Positions 7,264-13,767 of a stretch of 64,000 nt of DNA are shown piece after piece. The position numbers and the translations under genes were made by a program. The DNA lies in contig JBAOHL010000005.1 in assembly GCA_037045045.1 (NCBI GenBank), positions 124,001-188,000 of the forward strand, read 5' to 3'. Position 1 is the first letter of the stretch. Every line of letters begins with the position of its first letter. The DNA comes from Phosphoribacter sp037045045. Its GTDB lineage: Bacteria; Actinomycetota; Actinomycetes; Actinomycetales; Dermatophilaceae. Under the pieces are notes generated by a model. The model worked only from the letters and a program-made list of their open reading frames with translations, was not told the DNA's origin and made no database searches.

Positions 7264-8028
7264 GTGGCTATTGAAGAGAACGGCTTCCTCGAGTACCTCC
7301 AACTCCAAGGCTCAGAACCTGACCTGGTCACGAAGTCCGACTTGCTAAGCGAGGTCCGGCAGGTCGGTTACCGCATCGGCGAACGTCAGCTCTCGTTCTA
7401 CGTATCGGAGGGCATCCTGCCGAAGTCGATACGCGTGGGCTCTCGAGCCGGGGCCTACCCCCGGATCGTTGTTGATCTGCTCAAGTGGGTGCTTCGAGCG
7501 CGCGATGGTGGACTCGCAGTGGAAGCCATACGGGAACTCCTACCAGTCTGGAAGCTCCTCACACGGGCACGCCGGGAGAAGCGATTGGACCTGGGCGAGC
7601 TGGAGTATGTGGCGAGACAACACGTCACGACGACGGAGGGCTCGATGGCAATGCCGGTCGTGGTGTCGGACGTCCTCATGACCTGTCCCGGATGCTTGGG
7701 CTGCACCCCAGCGGACATCGTGGTCGTGATGAAGGACGGCGAAGAGAAGAACTTCGACGACATCACCACGACCTTGGGGTTCGCCATAGCGCGACAGGTC
7801 GAGGTGGACTCCGAGAGCAACGACCCCCCCGAACTGCGAGCCGTCTGGCTTGCCCGCACGCGCATCACACTGGCGACCGGGGTCGACCAAGACCTAAGAA
7901 CTGACCCAACAACAGTGATCCTCGGTGTCCGTCCCAACGAGAAGCTGCCCGACGATTCTGGCGCCCCGGGTTCTCAACGCTCGTTGGTCCACTCGACCTC
8001 CAGCCAGGAAGCAGCGTCGCAAGACTAG
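7264..8028 (+). CDS. MerR-like helix-turn-helix regulator with a cysteine cluster
   Basis: A 254-residue protein. Residues about 15-75 (KSDLLSEVRQVGYRIGERQL, then YVSEGILPKSIRVGSRAG) form a MerR-type winged helix. The following part has a helical segment (VEAIRELLPVWKLLTRARRE) and then a separate domain with CPGCLGC, three cysteines that could bind a metal or be redox-active. GTG 7264 is chosen because AAGGTGG precedes it; GTG 7216 is an in-frame alternative. It is divergent from the unknown gene at 6085-6990, likely its partner and target. The Ser/Gln-rich tail ends just before a hairpin at 8034-8057. Confidence 0.65.
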   Translation: MAIEENGFLEYLQLQGSEPDLVTKSDLLSEVRQVGYRIGERQLSFYVSEGILPKSIRVGSRAGAYPRIVVDLLKWVLRARDGGLAVEAIRELLPVWKLLTRARREKRLDLGELEYVARQHVTTTEGSMAMPVVVSDVLMTCPGCLGCTPADIVVVMKDGEEKNFDDITTTLGFAIARQVEVDSESNDPPELRAVWLARTRITLATGVDQDLRTDPTTVILGVRPNEKLPDDSGAPGSQRSLVHSTSSQEAASQD

Positions 8029-8033
8029 AAAAG

Positions 8034-8057
8034 CCTAGAATTGCCGCTCTTTCTAGG
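8034..8057. terminator. Hairpin after the MerR-like gene
   Basis: CCTAGAA (8034-8040) pairs with TTCTAGG (8051-8057) around a 10-base loop, six bases after the MerR-like stop codon. On the minus strand the stem is followed by CTTTT, so it works better as an intrinsic terminator in that direction, but it may stop both. Confidence 0.5.
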
Positions 8058-8173
8058 TTCCGCCAATCGGTCCACGCCGCGTCGGTGAGGAGCACCTTCT
8101 GTGCCTCGAGGTGTCGCCGCAGCGACACGACCACTCGGGCGAACGGGGCTCTACGAACTTGACCGGGCACGCC

Positions 8174-9673
8174 GGGCTCTCGCGGTGACACGCGAGGGCC
8201 CGTGACCTCGGTGATCATGGCTGTTGTCAAGGCAGTTCATGGTCACGAAAGGTGAGGTCACGGGCTTGGTCCAGCGTACGCATGCACGGGGGCGGGCAGG
8301 GCAGCGGTCGGCGACGCTGCTGTTGGGGATCGAGGGGTTAGCGGTCGCCTCGGTCGATCTCGAGGAGGGTGGTGGCCGGGTCGTTGCGGTGGTCACCGAT
8401 GAGTTGGGGGCGGCGGCGTGTCCGGACTGCGGAGTGATTTCGACGTCGGTGAAGGGACGCGCCACGACGCGTCCTCGGGACGTTCCTTATGGTGAGGCGC
8501 CGATCCGGCTGGTGTGGCACAAGACCAGGTGGCGGTGCCGTGAACAAGCCTGCCCTCGGGGGTCGTTCACCGAGTCCTTGCCGTCGGTGCCGGCTCGGTC
8601 GCGGCTGACCACGAGGCTGCGGGTGGAGTGTGGTGAACGGATCGCGACCGACGCTTCGTGCGTGCAGGCGGCCGCGGACCGCTACCGAGTGTCCTGGCCA
8701 GTGGCGCACGCCGCGTACGTCACGCGCGTCGATGCCCAACTCGCGACCCCGCTGCCGCTGGTGGCGGTCTTGGGGATCGATGAGACCCGCCGTGGCAAAC
8801 CGGTCTGGGCCCAAGACCCGCTCACCTGCCGGTGGCGGATCGTCACCGATCGGTGGTTGACCGGGATCGTCGACGCCGCTGGCACCGGCGGCCTGCTCGG
8901 GCACGTCGATGGGCGTACCGCCGCTACCGTCGCCGATTGGCTGCGGGAGCAACCCCAGGGGTGGCGGGAGGCGATCACCCACGTGTGTATCGACCTGTCC
9001 GCGTCCTACGCCAAGGCCGTCACCGACGCCCTGCCCGGCGCGGTCCTGGTCGCCGACCGGTTCCACCTGGTCCGCCTTGGCAACGAGATGGTCACCGACG
9101 TGCGCCAGCGCGTCACTCGCGCCGACCGCGGCCGCCGCGGGGGCAAGCACGACCCGGAGTGGGCCAGCCGGCGGCGGCTACTGACCGCACACGAGCGGCT
9201 CTCCCCAGACTCTTTCGCGCGGATGTGGAACGGCCTGATCGACCAAGGCGACCTGGGCATCGAAATCCTGCACGCATACGCGGTCAAGGAGAACCTGCGC
9301 CAATTGCTCGCCCTGGCACCCACCCCCGGCACGAGCGGTCCCGGACCGGTCGGTCATCTCCCACCGGTTGTGGCGCTTCCTGGACTTGGCCGCTGCCACC
9401 GACAGCCCCGAAGTCCACCGCCTGGTCGCGACCATCGAAGTGTGGTGGCCAGGGATCGAAGCCAGTCTGCTGACCGGCTACACCAACGCTCGATCGGAGG
9501 GCTACAACCGGCTCGCGAAACACCAAGGACGCAACGCCTTCGGCTTCCGCAACACCGACAACCAACGCCGCCGCATACGCTGGGCCTGCACTCGTCAACA
9601 CCGGCGAGCCTCAGCTACGACCAACGAGATGCCCGCTCAAGTTCGATGAGCCGCGAACGGTCGCGATGAGCCC
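8174..9673 (+). mobile_element. ISL3-family insertion sequence, about 1.5 kb
   Basis: The ends are GGGCTC at 8174-8179 and GAGCCC at 9668-9673; imperfect inverted repeats continue inward (left GGCTCTCGCGGTGAC, right read inward GGCTCATCGCGACC). The size and single transposase gene fit ISL3. The eight bases outside each end do not match, so no target duplication is visible, suggesting an old insertion or later rearrangement. The transposase is frameshifted. No GTATGCCG repeat lies within it. Confidence 0.75.
8239..9649 (+). pseudogene. ISL3-family transposase, frameshifted
   Basis: The N-terminal part has the ISL3 zinc-finger (CPDCGVIS, then CREQACPRG) and an HTH. Two catalytic aspartates are visible in LGIDETRRGK and VADRFHLVRL, and the glutamate in ARSEGYNRL. 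The first frame is good to about 9310-9330 (ENLRQLLALAP); the second, starting about 9335, carries HRLWRFLDLAAATDSPEV to the end. The join lies in a C-rich run (9311-9322), so a one-base slip is the simplest cause. ISL3 transposases are normally one ORF, so I call it broken; programmed frameshifting is the less likely alternative. Confidence 0.8.
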
Positions 9674-9781
9674 TCGTCCCAGTCCAACACGTCTCGTTAC
9701 CAGTCGACTCACGGCGGTTCCATGAGATGCGGGAACGTCGGCGACTGTGGTCGCGACGACCTCCTGCCAGGCCGCTGCCAT
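9674..9781 (-). pseudogene. 5' part of a third gene after yoeB, cut by the insertion sequence
   Basis: The yoeB stop TGA shares its last base with an ATG (TGATG at 9783-9779), the usual sign of a coupled downstream gene. The frame reads MAAAWQEVVATTVADVP and reaches the insertion sequence end at 9674 after about 36 codons; beyond that the ORF (to 9611) is IS sequence. On the other side of the element, around 8050-8165, a minus-strand frame (SLRRHLEAQKVLLTDAAW) might be the lost continuation, but no target duplication proves it. Confidence 0.3.
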
Positions 9782-10038
9782 CACCTGTAATGGAAGCGTG
9801 CCTGCAGGATGACGAGGTCGTCGCCTTCCACGAGATAGACGAGACGATGCTCGTCCGTGATTCGGCGTGACCACGTTCCGGCAAACATGTGCCGCAGGGG
9901 TTCGGGTTTGCCGATGCCTTCGGTTGGATCCCGGAGTGCGTCGTCAATGAGCGTGTTTATCCGCTTGAGAACCTGACGATCCGCCTGGAGCCAGTGCGTG
10001 TAGTCTTCCCAGCCGTTTGTCGTGAAGACAAGCCTCAC
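9781..10038 (-). CDS. yoeB: YoeB/Txe-family mRNA interferase toxin
   Basis: An 85-residue RelE-fold toxin of the YoeB/Txe group, which cleaves mRNA on the ribosome. Diagnostic parts are WEDYTHWLQADRQVLKRIN at the start, GKPEPLRHMFAGTWSRRI (family core) and the end ARFHYR, near the usual C-terminal H-Y. Length equals that of the E. coli protein (84). GTG 10038 overlaps the antitoxin stop by four bases. All core residues seem present, so it is probably active. Confidence 0.9.
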   Translation of the reverse strand: MRLVFTTNGWEDYTHWLQADRQVLKRINTLIDDALRDPTEGIGKPEPLRHMFAGTWSRRITDEHRLVYLVEGDDLVILQARFHYR

Positions 10039-10280
10039 TCGGCGAGCGCATGTTCGTGACGGTCCCCGGAGCGTGCCTGCTGCAGGCTCTCGAGCAGCCG
10101 CTTCGCGTTGGCCGGCACCCGCACGAGGTAGGCGGTCTCCTCCAGGGCGGCGAACTCATCGGCCGAAATGAGCACGGCGTTGCCCCGGCGCGATGTGATC
10201 TCGACGGCGACGCGGTCGTTGTTGACCTGCTCGATCAACGGGAACAGCTGCTTGCGGGCCTCGGTCGCTGTGATGGACAT
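10035..10280 (-). CDS. yefM: YefM/Phd-family antitoxin
   Basis: An 81-residue Phd/YefM antitoxin: MSITATEARKQLFPLIEQV is the DNA-binding N-terminus, ITSRRGNAVLISADEFAALE the family core and the acidic-basic C-terminus the toxin-binding part. A strong ribosome site (GAGGAGG on the minus strand) precedes ATG 10280. It overlaps yoeB by four bases. It likely represses its own promoter at the inverted repeat 10297-10319. Confidence 0.9.
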   Translation of the reverse strand: MSITATEARKQLFPLIEQVNNDRVAVEITSRRGNAVLISADEFAALEETAYLVRVPANAKRLLESLQQARSGDRHEHALAE

Positions 10281-10296
10281 GCTGGACCTCCTCTCA

Positions 10297-10319
10297 GTGG
10301 TACAGGCTTACGGTACCAC
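10297..10319. promoter_or_regulatory. Inverted-repeat operator of yefM-yoeB
   Basis: GTGGTAC (10297-10303) and GTACCAC (10313-10319) form a 7-bp inverted repeat with a 9-base centre, directly upstream of the antitoxin ribosome site. YefM-YoeB complexes bind such palindromes. From here to 10504 a minus-strand frame at about 10349-10465 (LSRLRPEQRELLAHWVP) looks like another unidentified decayed gene end. Confidence 0.55.
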
Positions 10320-10504
10320 TCTTGTCATGGAGAGCACCAACTCCTGCCTCACGAACTCCCGTGCCTACCAGCATGGAACAAGATCGCGTCCGGCACCCAG
10401 TGCGCCAGTAGCTCGCGCTGCTCGGGCCTCAGTCTGCTCAGTCCACCACGCACGGCGAGCCTAGTGAGCGTCTGTGCAGCAGCACCTCTCGAGCCGTGGC
10501 CACG

Positions 10505-10604
10505 TTTGAGCACGTATGCCGCGACGCGGTGGTTCCAGGAAGCTCTGGGCGAGCTGCGGGCGTGCCGTCGATGCCACGGCCAGCTCGTCCGGCGGTGTCG
10601 TCAC
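10505..10604 (-). pseudogene. Decayed RelE-type toxin remnant (copy 1)
   Basis: Reading from GTG 10604, which overlaps the upstream gene's stop as GTGA, the frame gives TTPPDELAVASTARPQLAQS. It aligns with the start of the RelE remnant at 12002-12149 (RTPPCDLVITPTARGQL). It ends without a proper finish after about 33 codons. The tail of the preceding regulator (LAGARRRRGTSG) also resembles an antitoxin tail, so a TA gene pair once lay here in the same orientation as copy 2. Confidence 0.5.
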
Positions 10605-11332
10605 CCGGACGTTCCGCGCCGACGCCTCGCCCCGGCCAGGTGGGTCAGGTGCTCCCGCTCGGGTCGCGGGAGGTGGAGCACGCAGGCACCCGGCTCGGCC
10701 AAGGCATGGATCGACCCACCGTCACCCGGGCCGCCGGTCGCCGCCGACGCCCCCCGGACGAGCCCGAGGTGAAGCTGGCAGACCACCTCGGGGAAGGCCT
10801 TCGCCGCGTCGAGGAGGGGGCAGGTCCTCAGCGCGACCTCGCCGCCGCCGCGGTCCAGGGGTGAGAATCCGAGGCGCGCCAAGATGCCGAGGACGCCGTC
10901 GTCGTCGTGGGCGAGCGCCGCCCCCCAGGCAACGCCGATCGATCGGGCGTCGGCCCCCGGGTTGCGGCTCGTTGCCGCGACATGAGCGGCAAACGCCCCG
11001 GCGAGCCCGAGATACTCCTGGGCCAGTCCGTCCCCCGCGCCGGCGAGGACGGCCCGCCCGCGCGGCGTCACCGCATACGACCGACTCGGTCTCCCCCGAC
11101 CCCCGCTGTCCCCGGGCCGCTCCTCGACCAACCCGTCGACGCGGAGGGTGTCGAGGTGTCGCCGAGCCATGTTCGGGTGGCCGCCGACGGCGTTCGCGAC
11201 CTCGGCGACCGTGCCCGCCCCGCTCGCGACGGCGGCCAGCGCCTTGGCGCGACTGCGCGGCAGGGTCGTCGGCACCGCGGCGACCGGGCCGAGAGGCCGC
11301 TCCGCGGGTGGCCCGCTCTTTTTCACACTCAT
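10601..11332 (-). CDS. Helix-turn-helix regulator with conserved cysteines (SufR/ArsR-like)
   Basis: A 243-residue regulator. Residues about 25-100 form a winged helix (RSRAKALAAVASGAGTVAEV, then GGHPNMARRHLDTLRVDGL and the wing RGRPSRSYAVTPRG). The C-terminal half has CPLLDAAKAFPEVVCQLH (C-x13-C-x2-H) and a later Cys in GACVLHLP, resembling Fe-S or redox-sensing regulators of the SufR type. It is divergent from a cupin gene; an inverted repeat at 11323-11339 covers its own ATG (11332), suggesting autoregulation. The last dozen residues (LAGARRRRGTSG) look borrowed from an antitoxin gene whose toxin remnant follows at once. Predicted role: redox or nitrosative stress control of the cupin-DUF2249 pair. 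Confidence 0.65.
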   Translation of the reverse strand: MSVKKSGPPAERPLGPVAAVPTTLPRSRAKALAAVASGAGTVAEVANAVGGHPNMARRHLDTLRVDGLVEERPGDSGGRGRPSRSYAVTPRGRAVLAGAGDGLAQEYLGLAGAFAAHVAATSRNPGADARSIGVAWGAALAHDDDGVLGILARLGFSPLDRGGGEVALRTCPLLDAAKAFPEVVCQLHLGLVRGASAATGGPGDGGSIHALAEPGACVLHLPRPEREHLTHLAGARRRRGTSG

Positions 11333-11339
11333 TGTGTGA
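11323..11339. promoter_or_regulatory. Inverted repeat TCACAC-N5-GTGTGA at the regulator/cupin divergent promoter
   Basis: TCACAC (11323-11328) and GTGTGA (11334-11339) flank a 5-base centre and overlap the regulator's start codon. GATAAA at 11338-11343 could be part of a -10 box for the cupin gene, whose GTG lies only 9 bases later. A regulator bound here would block both genes. Confidence 0.55.
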
Positions 11340-11351
11340 TAAAACTACAGG

Positions 11352-11684
11352 GTGCACCTCATCGACACCACCACGTTCGAGCCACTCGCCGACCGCAAGT
11401 ACGGCGCGGGCCAGATCCTGGCCTCCGACACCGCGAGCGCCCGGGTCATCCGGGTCGCCCCCGGAGCGGACCTGCCACCGCACACCCATGGCGTCTCGGA
11501 CCTCTTCCTCTATGTCGTGAGCGGCCGGGGCCTCATCACCGCCCCCGACGGCACGCAGACCCCCTTCCCGCCAGGGGCCCTCGCGCACTTCACCGGCGAC
11601 GAGGAGCTGCGGGTCGGAAACACCGGCGACGCCGAGCTCACCCTGCTCGCCGTCCTCAGCCCGCCCTTCCCGCCGAAGCGCTGA
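11352..11684 (+). CDS. Cupin-domain protein
   Basis: A 110-residue single-domain cupin. The first cupin motif is visible as DLPPHTHGVSDLFLYVVSG, with two histidines and a carboxylate-type ligand region, and the second as PFPPGALAHFTGDEELRVGN with another histidine. Such proteins bind a metal; the substrate is unknown. GTG 11352 has no ribosome site and follows a likely -10 element closely, so translation may be leaderless. It is followed 19 bases later by a DUF2249 gene in the same orientation and is divergent from the cysteine-bearing regulator. Confidence 0.75.
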   Translation: MHLIDTTTFEPLADRKYGAGQILASDTASARVIRVAPGADLPPHTHGVSDLFLYVVSGRGLITAPDGTQTPFPPGALAHFTGDEELRVGNTGDAELTLLAVLSPPFPPKR

Positions 11685-11703
11685 CCCGCCAAAGGACCCC
11701 GAT

Positions 11704-11991
11704 ATGGCCGACCTGCCCCACCCCGAAGCCACCCAACCCGGCTGCACCTGCGGCCACGAGGATCACGCCGACCCGGAGCTCGACGCCCGTACCATCCCCC
11801 ACGCGATCCGGCACGGCGCCATCCTCGGCGCCCTCGCCCAGGTGCGCCCGGGCGCGGCCATGGTCCTGGTCGCTCCGCACAACCCGCTGCCGCTTCTCGC
11901 CCAGATCACCGAGCGCGAGGGCGACGCCGTGTCCGTGTCGTACCTCCAGGAGGGCCCCGAGGCCTGGCGCCTGCGCCTCGCCCGCCGCTGA
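11704..11991 (+). CDS. DUF2249 domain protein
   Basis: A 95-residue protein with a short cysteine/histidine-rich lead (CTCGHEDHAD) followed by a TusA-like DUF2249 fold: DARTIPHAIRHGAILGALAQ, then VLVAPHNPLPLLAQI, the family's signature strand-helix (the P-H-x-P-L-P motif). DUF2249 proteins are often linked to nitric-oxide or iron-sulfur repair functions and hemerythrins. It probably forms an operon with the cupin gene. The CxC-x5-H lead could bind a metal. Downstream lies a TA remnant. Confidence 0.75.
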   Translation: MADLPHPEATQPGCTCGHEDHADPELDARTIPHAIRHGAILGALAQVRPGAAMVLVAPHNPLPLLAQITEREGDAVSVSYLQEGPEAWRLRLARR

Positions 11992-12001
11992 CCCGGCGGC
12001 C

Positions 12002-12149
12002 GCAGGTGTTTCCCCACGCGCTGGGGGTTCTCGAGCAGCGGACCCACGATGAACTCGTATGCCGCGAAGGCGGCCGACTCCGGGAGGTTCTTAGAGAGCT
12101 GGCCGCGTGCCGTCGGTGTGATGACAAGGTCGCACGGGGGGGTCCTCAC
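12002..12149 (-). pseudogene. Truncated RelE-type toxin (copy 2)
   Basis: From GTG 12149 the frame reads RTPPCDLVITPTARGQLSK, then FIVGPLLENPQRVGKHLRP, a good match to the first half of actinobacterial RelE toxins; the second half, with the catalytic arginines (the usual RRGTYRV region), is missing. The frame goes on as nonsense into the DUF2249 gene. The GTGA overlap with the antitoxin remnant is preserved. Confidence 0.7.
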
Positions 12150-12362
12150 ACGGATCTTCCGCGCCGACGCATCGCTTCGGCCAGGTCGGTCAGGGACTCC
12201 CCTCGCCCCGAGAGAGTTCGACATCGGAAGCGCCCAACTGTCGGACCGCATCGTCATCGGACAAGACCGCGATGGTCTCCTCGTCCGCATCGAGGTCATC
12301 GGGCGACACCAGGACGGCGGTGGGCCGCCCGCGCACAGTCGCGCAACGAGGCCTTTGCCGGC
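12146..12362 (-). pseudogene. Broken Phd/YefM-type antitoxin
   Basis: The frame RGRPTAVLVSPDDLDADEET, then VLSDDDAVRQLGASDVELS, is the core of the antitoxin that normally partners the RelE remnant. The N-terminal start is lost at the border with the next gene (12363). Near 12192-12200 extra G bases shift the frame, after which the tail TDLAEAMRRRGRSV is read in another frame. Both losses make it non-functional. Confidence 0.65.
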
Positions 12363-13112
12363 TCACTCTCCGAAGTACGTGCGCCGGGCCGTCTCTACCG
12401 CCCCGGCGGCGGGGCGGCGGATCCGCCAGGCCCGGTACTGCACCACCGTCGCAGGTCCCCACGCCGACTCGTCCTCGATCGGGATCTCCAGCGCGCCGAG
12501 GTAGGTCAGCAACGCCAATCGGTCGAACCGGTCGGCGATGCGCCGCGCGGCATACCGGGTCGTGTCCTCGAAGGGCAGCGGGTCTCCCCAGTCGTCCCAC
12601 TGCCACCAACCGTCCGCCGCGGTCGCGCCAAGGGTGCGCTGGTACATCAGCGGCGGCACACCGTCGGGAGACTGGATCCACAACTGTGTCGCGGCATGCC
12701 CCGGAGGGCGCATGGGAGCGTGCATGGCGCTGACGCACCGCACGTCCAGTCGCTTCGCCGCCGCGGGAGCCCTGGCCGTGATGTCGCCGCCGCCCATCCC
12801 GTTGTTCAGGTACGCCGTCCACGCACCGCACGAGAAGACGAGCTCGCGCGACCAGCGGCCTTCGAACGGCAGCACCGAGGCCACCGCCTCGGCCACCGGC
12901 ATGGGCTCGCTCACCCGCCGCCGTGTCCGGCCGACGATCGCCGCCAGCGCATCGAGCAATGCGTTCAGGGGCGCCTCGACGAAGTTCATCTCCAGGCCGA
13001 CAGGCAGGTACTCGCCGCCGAGGAAGCCCGTCATGGTGCCCACCATGACACGTCCGACGGGCCCTGACGACCCCGCGAAGGGAGTCGGGCCTACGAAGGC
13101 ACTCGCGCTCAC
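12363..13112 (-). CDS. Conserved-looking hypothetical protein
   Basis: A protein of up to 249 residues that I do not recognise. Clear secondary-structure patterning and motifs such as MTGFLGGEYLPVGLEMNF, VFSCGAWTAYLNNGMGGGD and QWDDWGDPLPFEDTTRYAA suggest a real folded enzyme-like protein. Tryptophan and acidic residues are abundant. No membrane segment or signal is seen. GTG 13112 is the furthest start, but ATG 13046 or 13034 would begin at the well-patterned region and may be right. It stands 27 bases before the thioesterase stop codon and shares its strand, so the two may be cotranscribed. Confidence 0.55.
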   Translation of the reverse strand: MSASAFVGPTPFAGSSGPVGRVMVGTMTGFLGGEYLPVGLEMNFVEAPLNALLDALAAIVGRTRRRVSEPMPVAEAVASVLPFEGRWSRELVFSCGAWTAYLNNGMGGGDITARAPAAAKRLDVRCVSAMHAPMRPPGHAATQLWIQSPDGVPPLMYQRTLGATAADGWWQWDDWGDPLPFEDTTRYAARRIADRFDRLALLTYLGALEIPIEDESAWGPATVVQYRAWRIRRPAAGAVETARRTYFGE

Positions 13113-13139
13113 GAGGGGACTCGCGCCCGTTCGACGCGC

Positions 13140-13595
13140 TCAGCGGCCCCGGAAGGCCACCGGATCGCCGAGATGGCGGGTCAGCCCCTCGCGGTCCGCG
13201 TCGCTCAGTGGGCGCGGTCGGCCCGCCGCCAGGTCGAACAGCACCATCGTCGTCGCGGCCACGGCATACCGCCGCTCCCCCACGTCCGGCGGGTCGACGA
13301 CCTGGTACCCGACGTCGAACCCGGTGCGCCCGATCCGGGTGATCCACAGGTCGACGGCAACCGGCGCGGGCCGATAGTCCATCGGGGCGAGGTACTCGAT
13401 CTCGTGCCGGGCCACGACGATCCCGCCGAGCACGGACTCGCCGAGGATCTCACCCAGACCCTCGATGCGGGCGATCTCGAGCAGCCGCAGCACCTGGACG
13501 TTGTTGACGTGCCCGAACGCGTCCATGTCCGCCCAGCGCAACGGCACGAGGACGCGCAGCGGGGTACCCACGGGCGCCAAGGGTAGCGATTCCAC
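13140..13595 (-). CDS. Acyl-CoA thioesterase (4HBT hotdog family)
   Basis: A 151-residue hotdog-fold protein with the signature RWADMDAFGHVNNVQVLRL, where the aspartate of the WxDxDxxGHVNN motif is the catalytic residue of the YbgC/4-hydroxybenzoyl-CoA thioesterase group. It would hydrolyse acyl-CoA to free acid and CoA; substrate range is unknown. GTG 13595 is chosen because the conserved part starts right after it; no strong ribosome site is seen. It is divergent from the WS/DGAT-like gene, so both may serve lipid turnover. Confidence 0.8.
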   Translation of the reverse strand: MESLPLAPVGTPLRVLVPLRWADMDAFGHVNNVQVLRLLEIARIEGLGEILGESVLGGIVVARHEIEYLAPMDYRPAPVAVDLWITRIGRTGFDVGYQVVDPPDVGERRYAVAATTMVLFDLAAGRPRPLSDADREGLTRHLGDPVAFRGR

Positions 13596-13767
13596 TGTGC
13601 GAAGGCGCACGTGGCACCGCCGCCCCGATGCCGCCGTCCGCGAGCTAGCCTGGAAGGCAACGCAGGGCGCCACGTCGACGGCGACCGATGGGCAGGTATG
13701 CCGTTCCCCGCACCGCAGTCCGTGGTGCCGACGCGGCCGCCGACCGGCCCGATCCAAGGAGTCGCAC

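Noticed and set aside
10514..10521. Repeat copy within the toxin remnant taken as coding evidence
   Set aside because: The copy may simply have arisen in or drifted into degraded sequence; it says nothing on function of the remnant.
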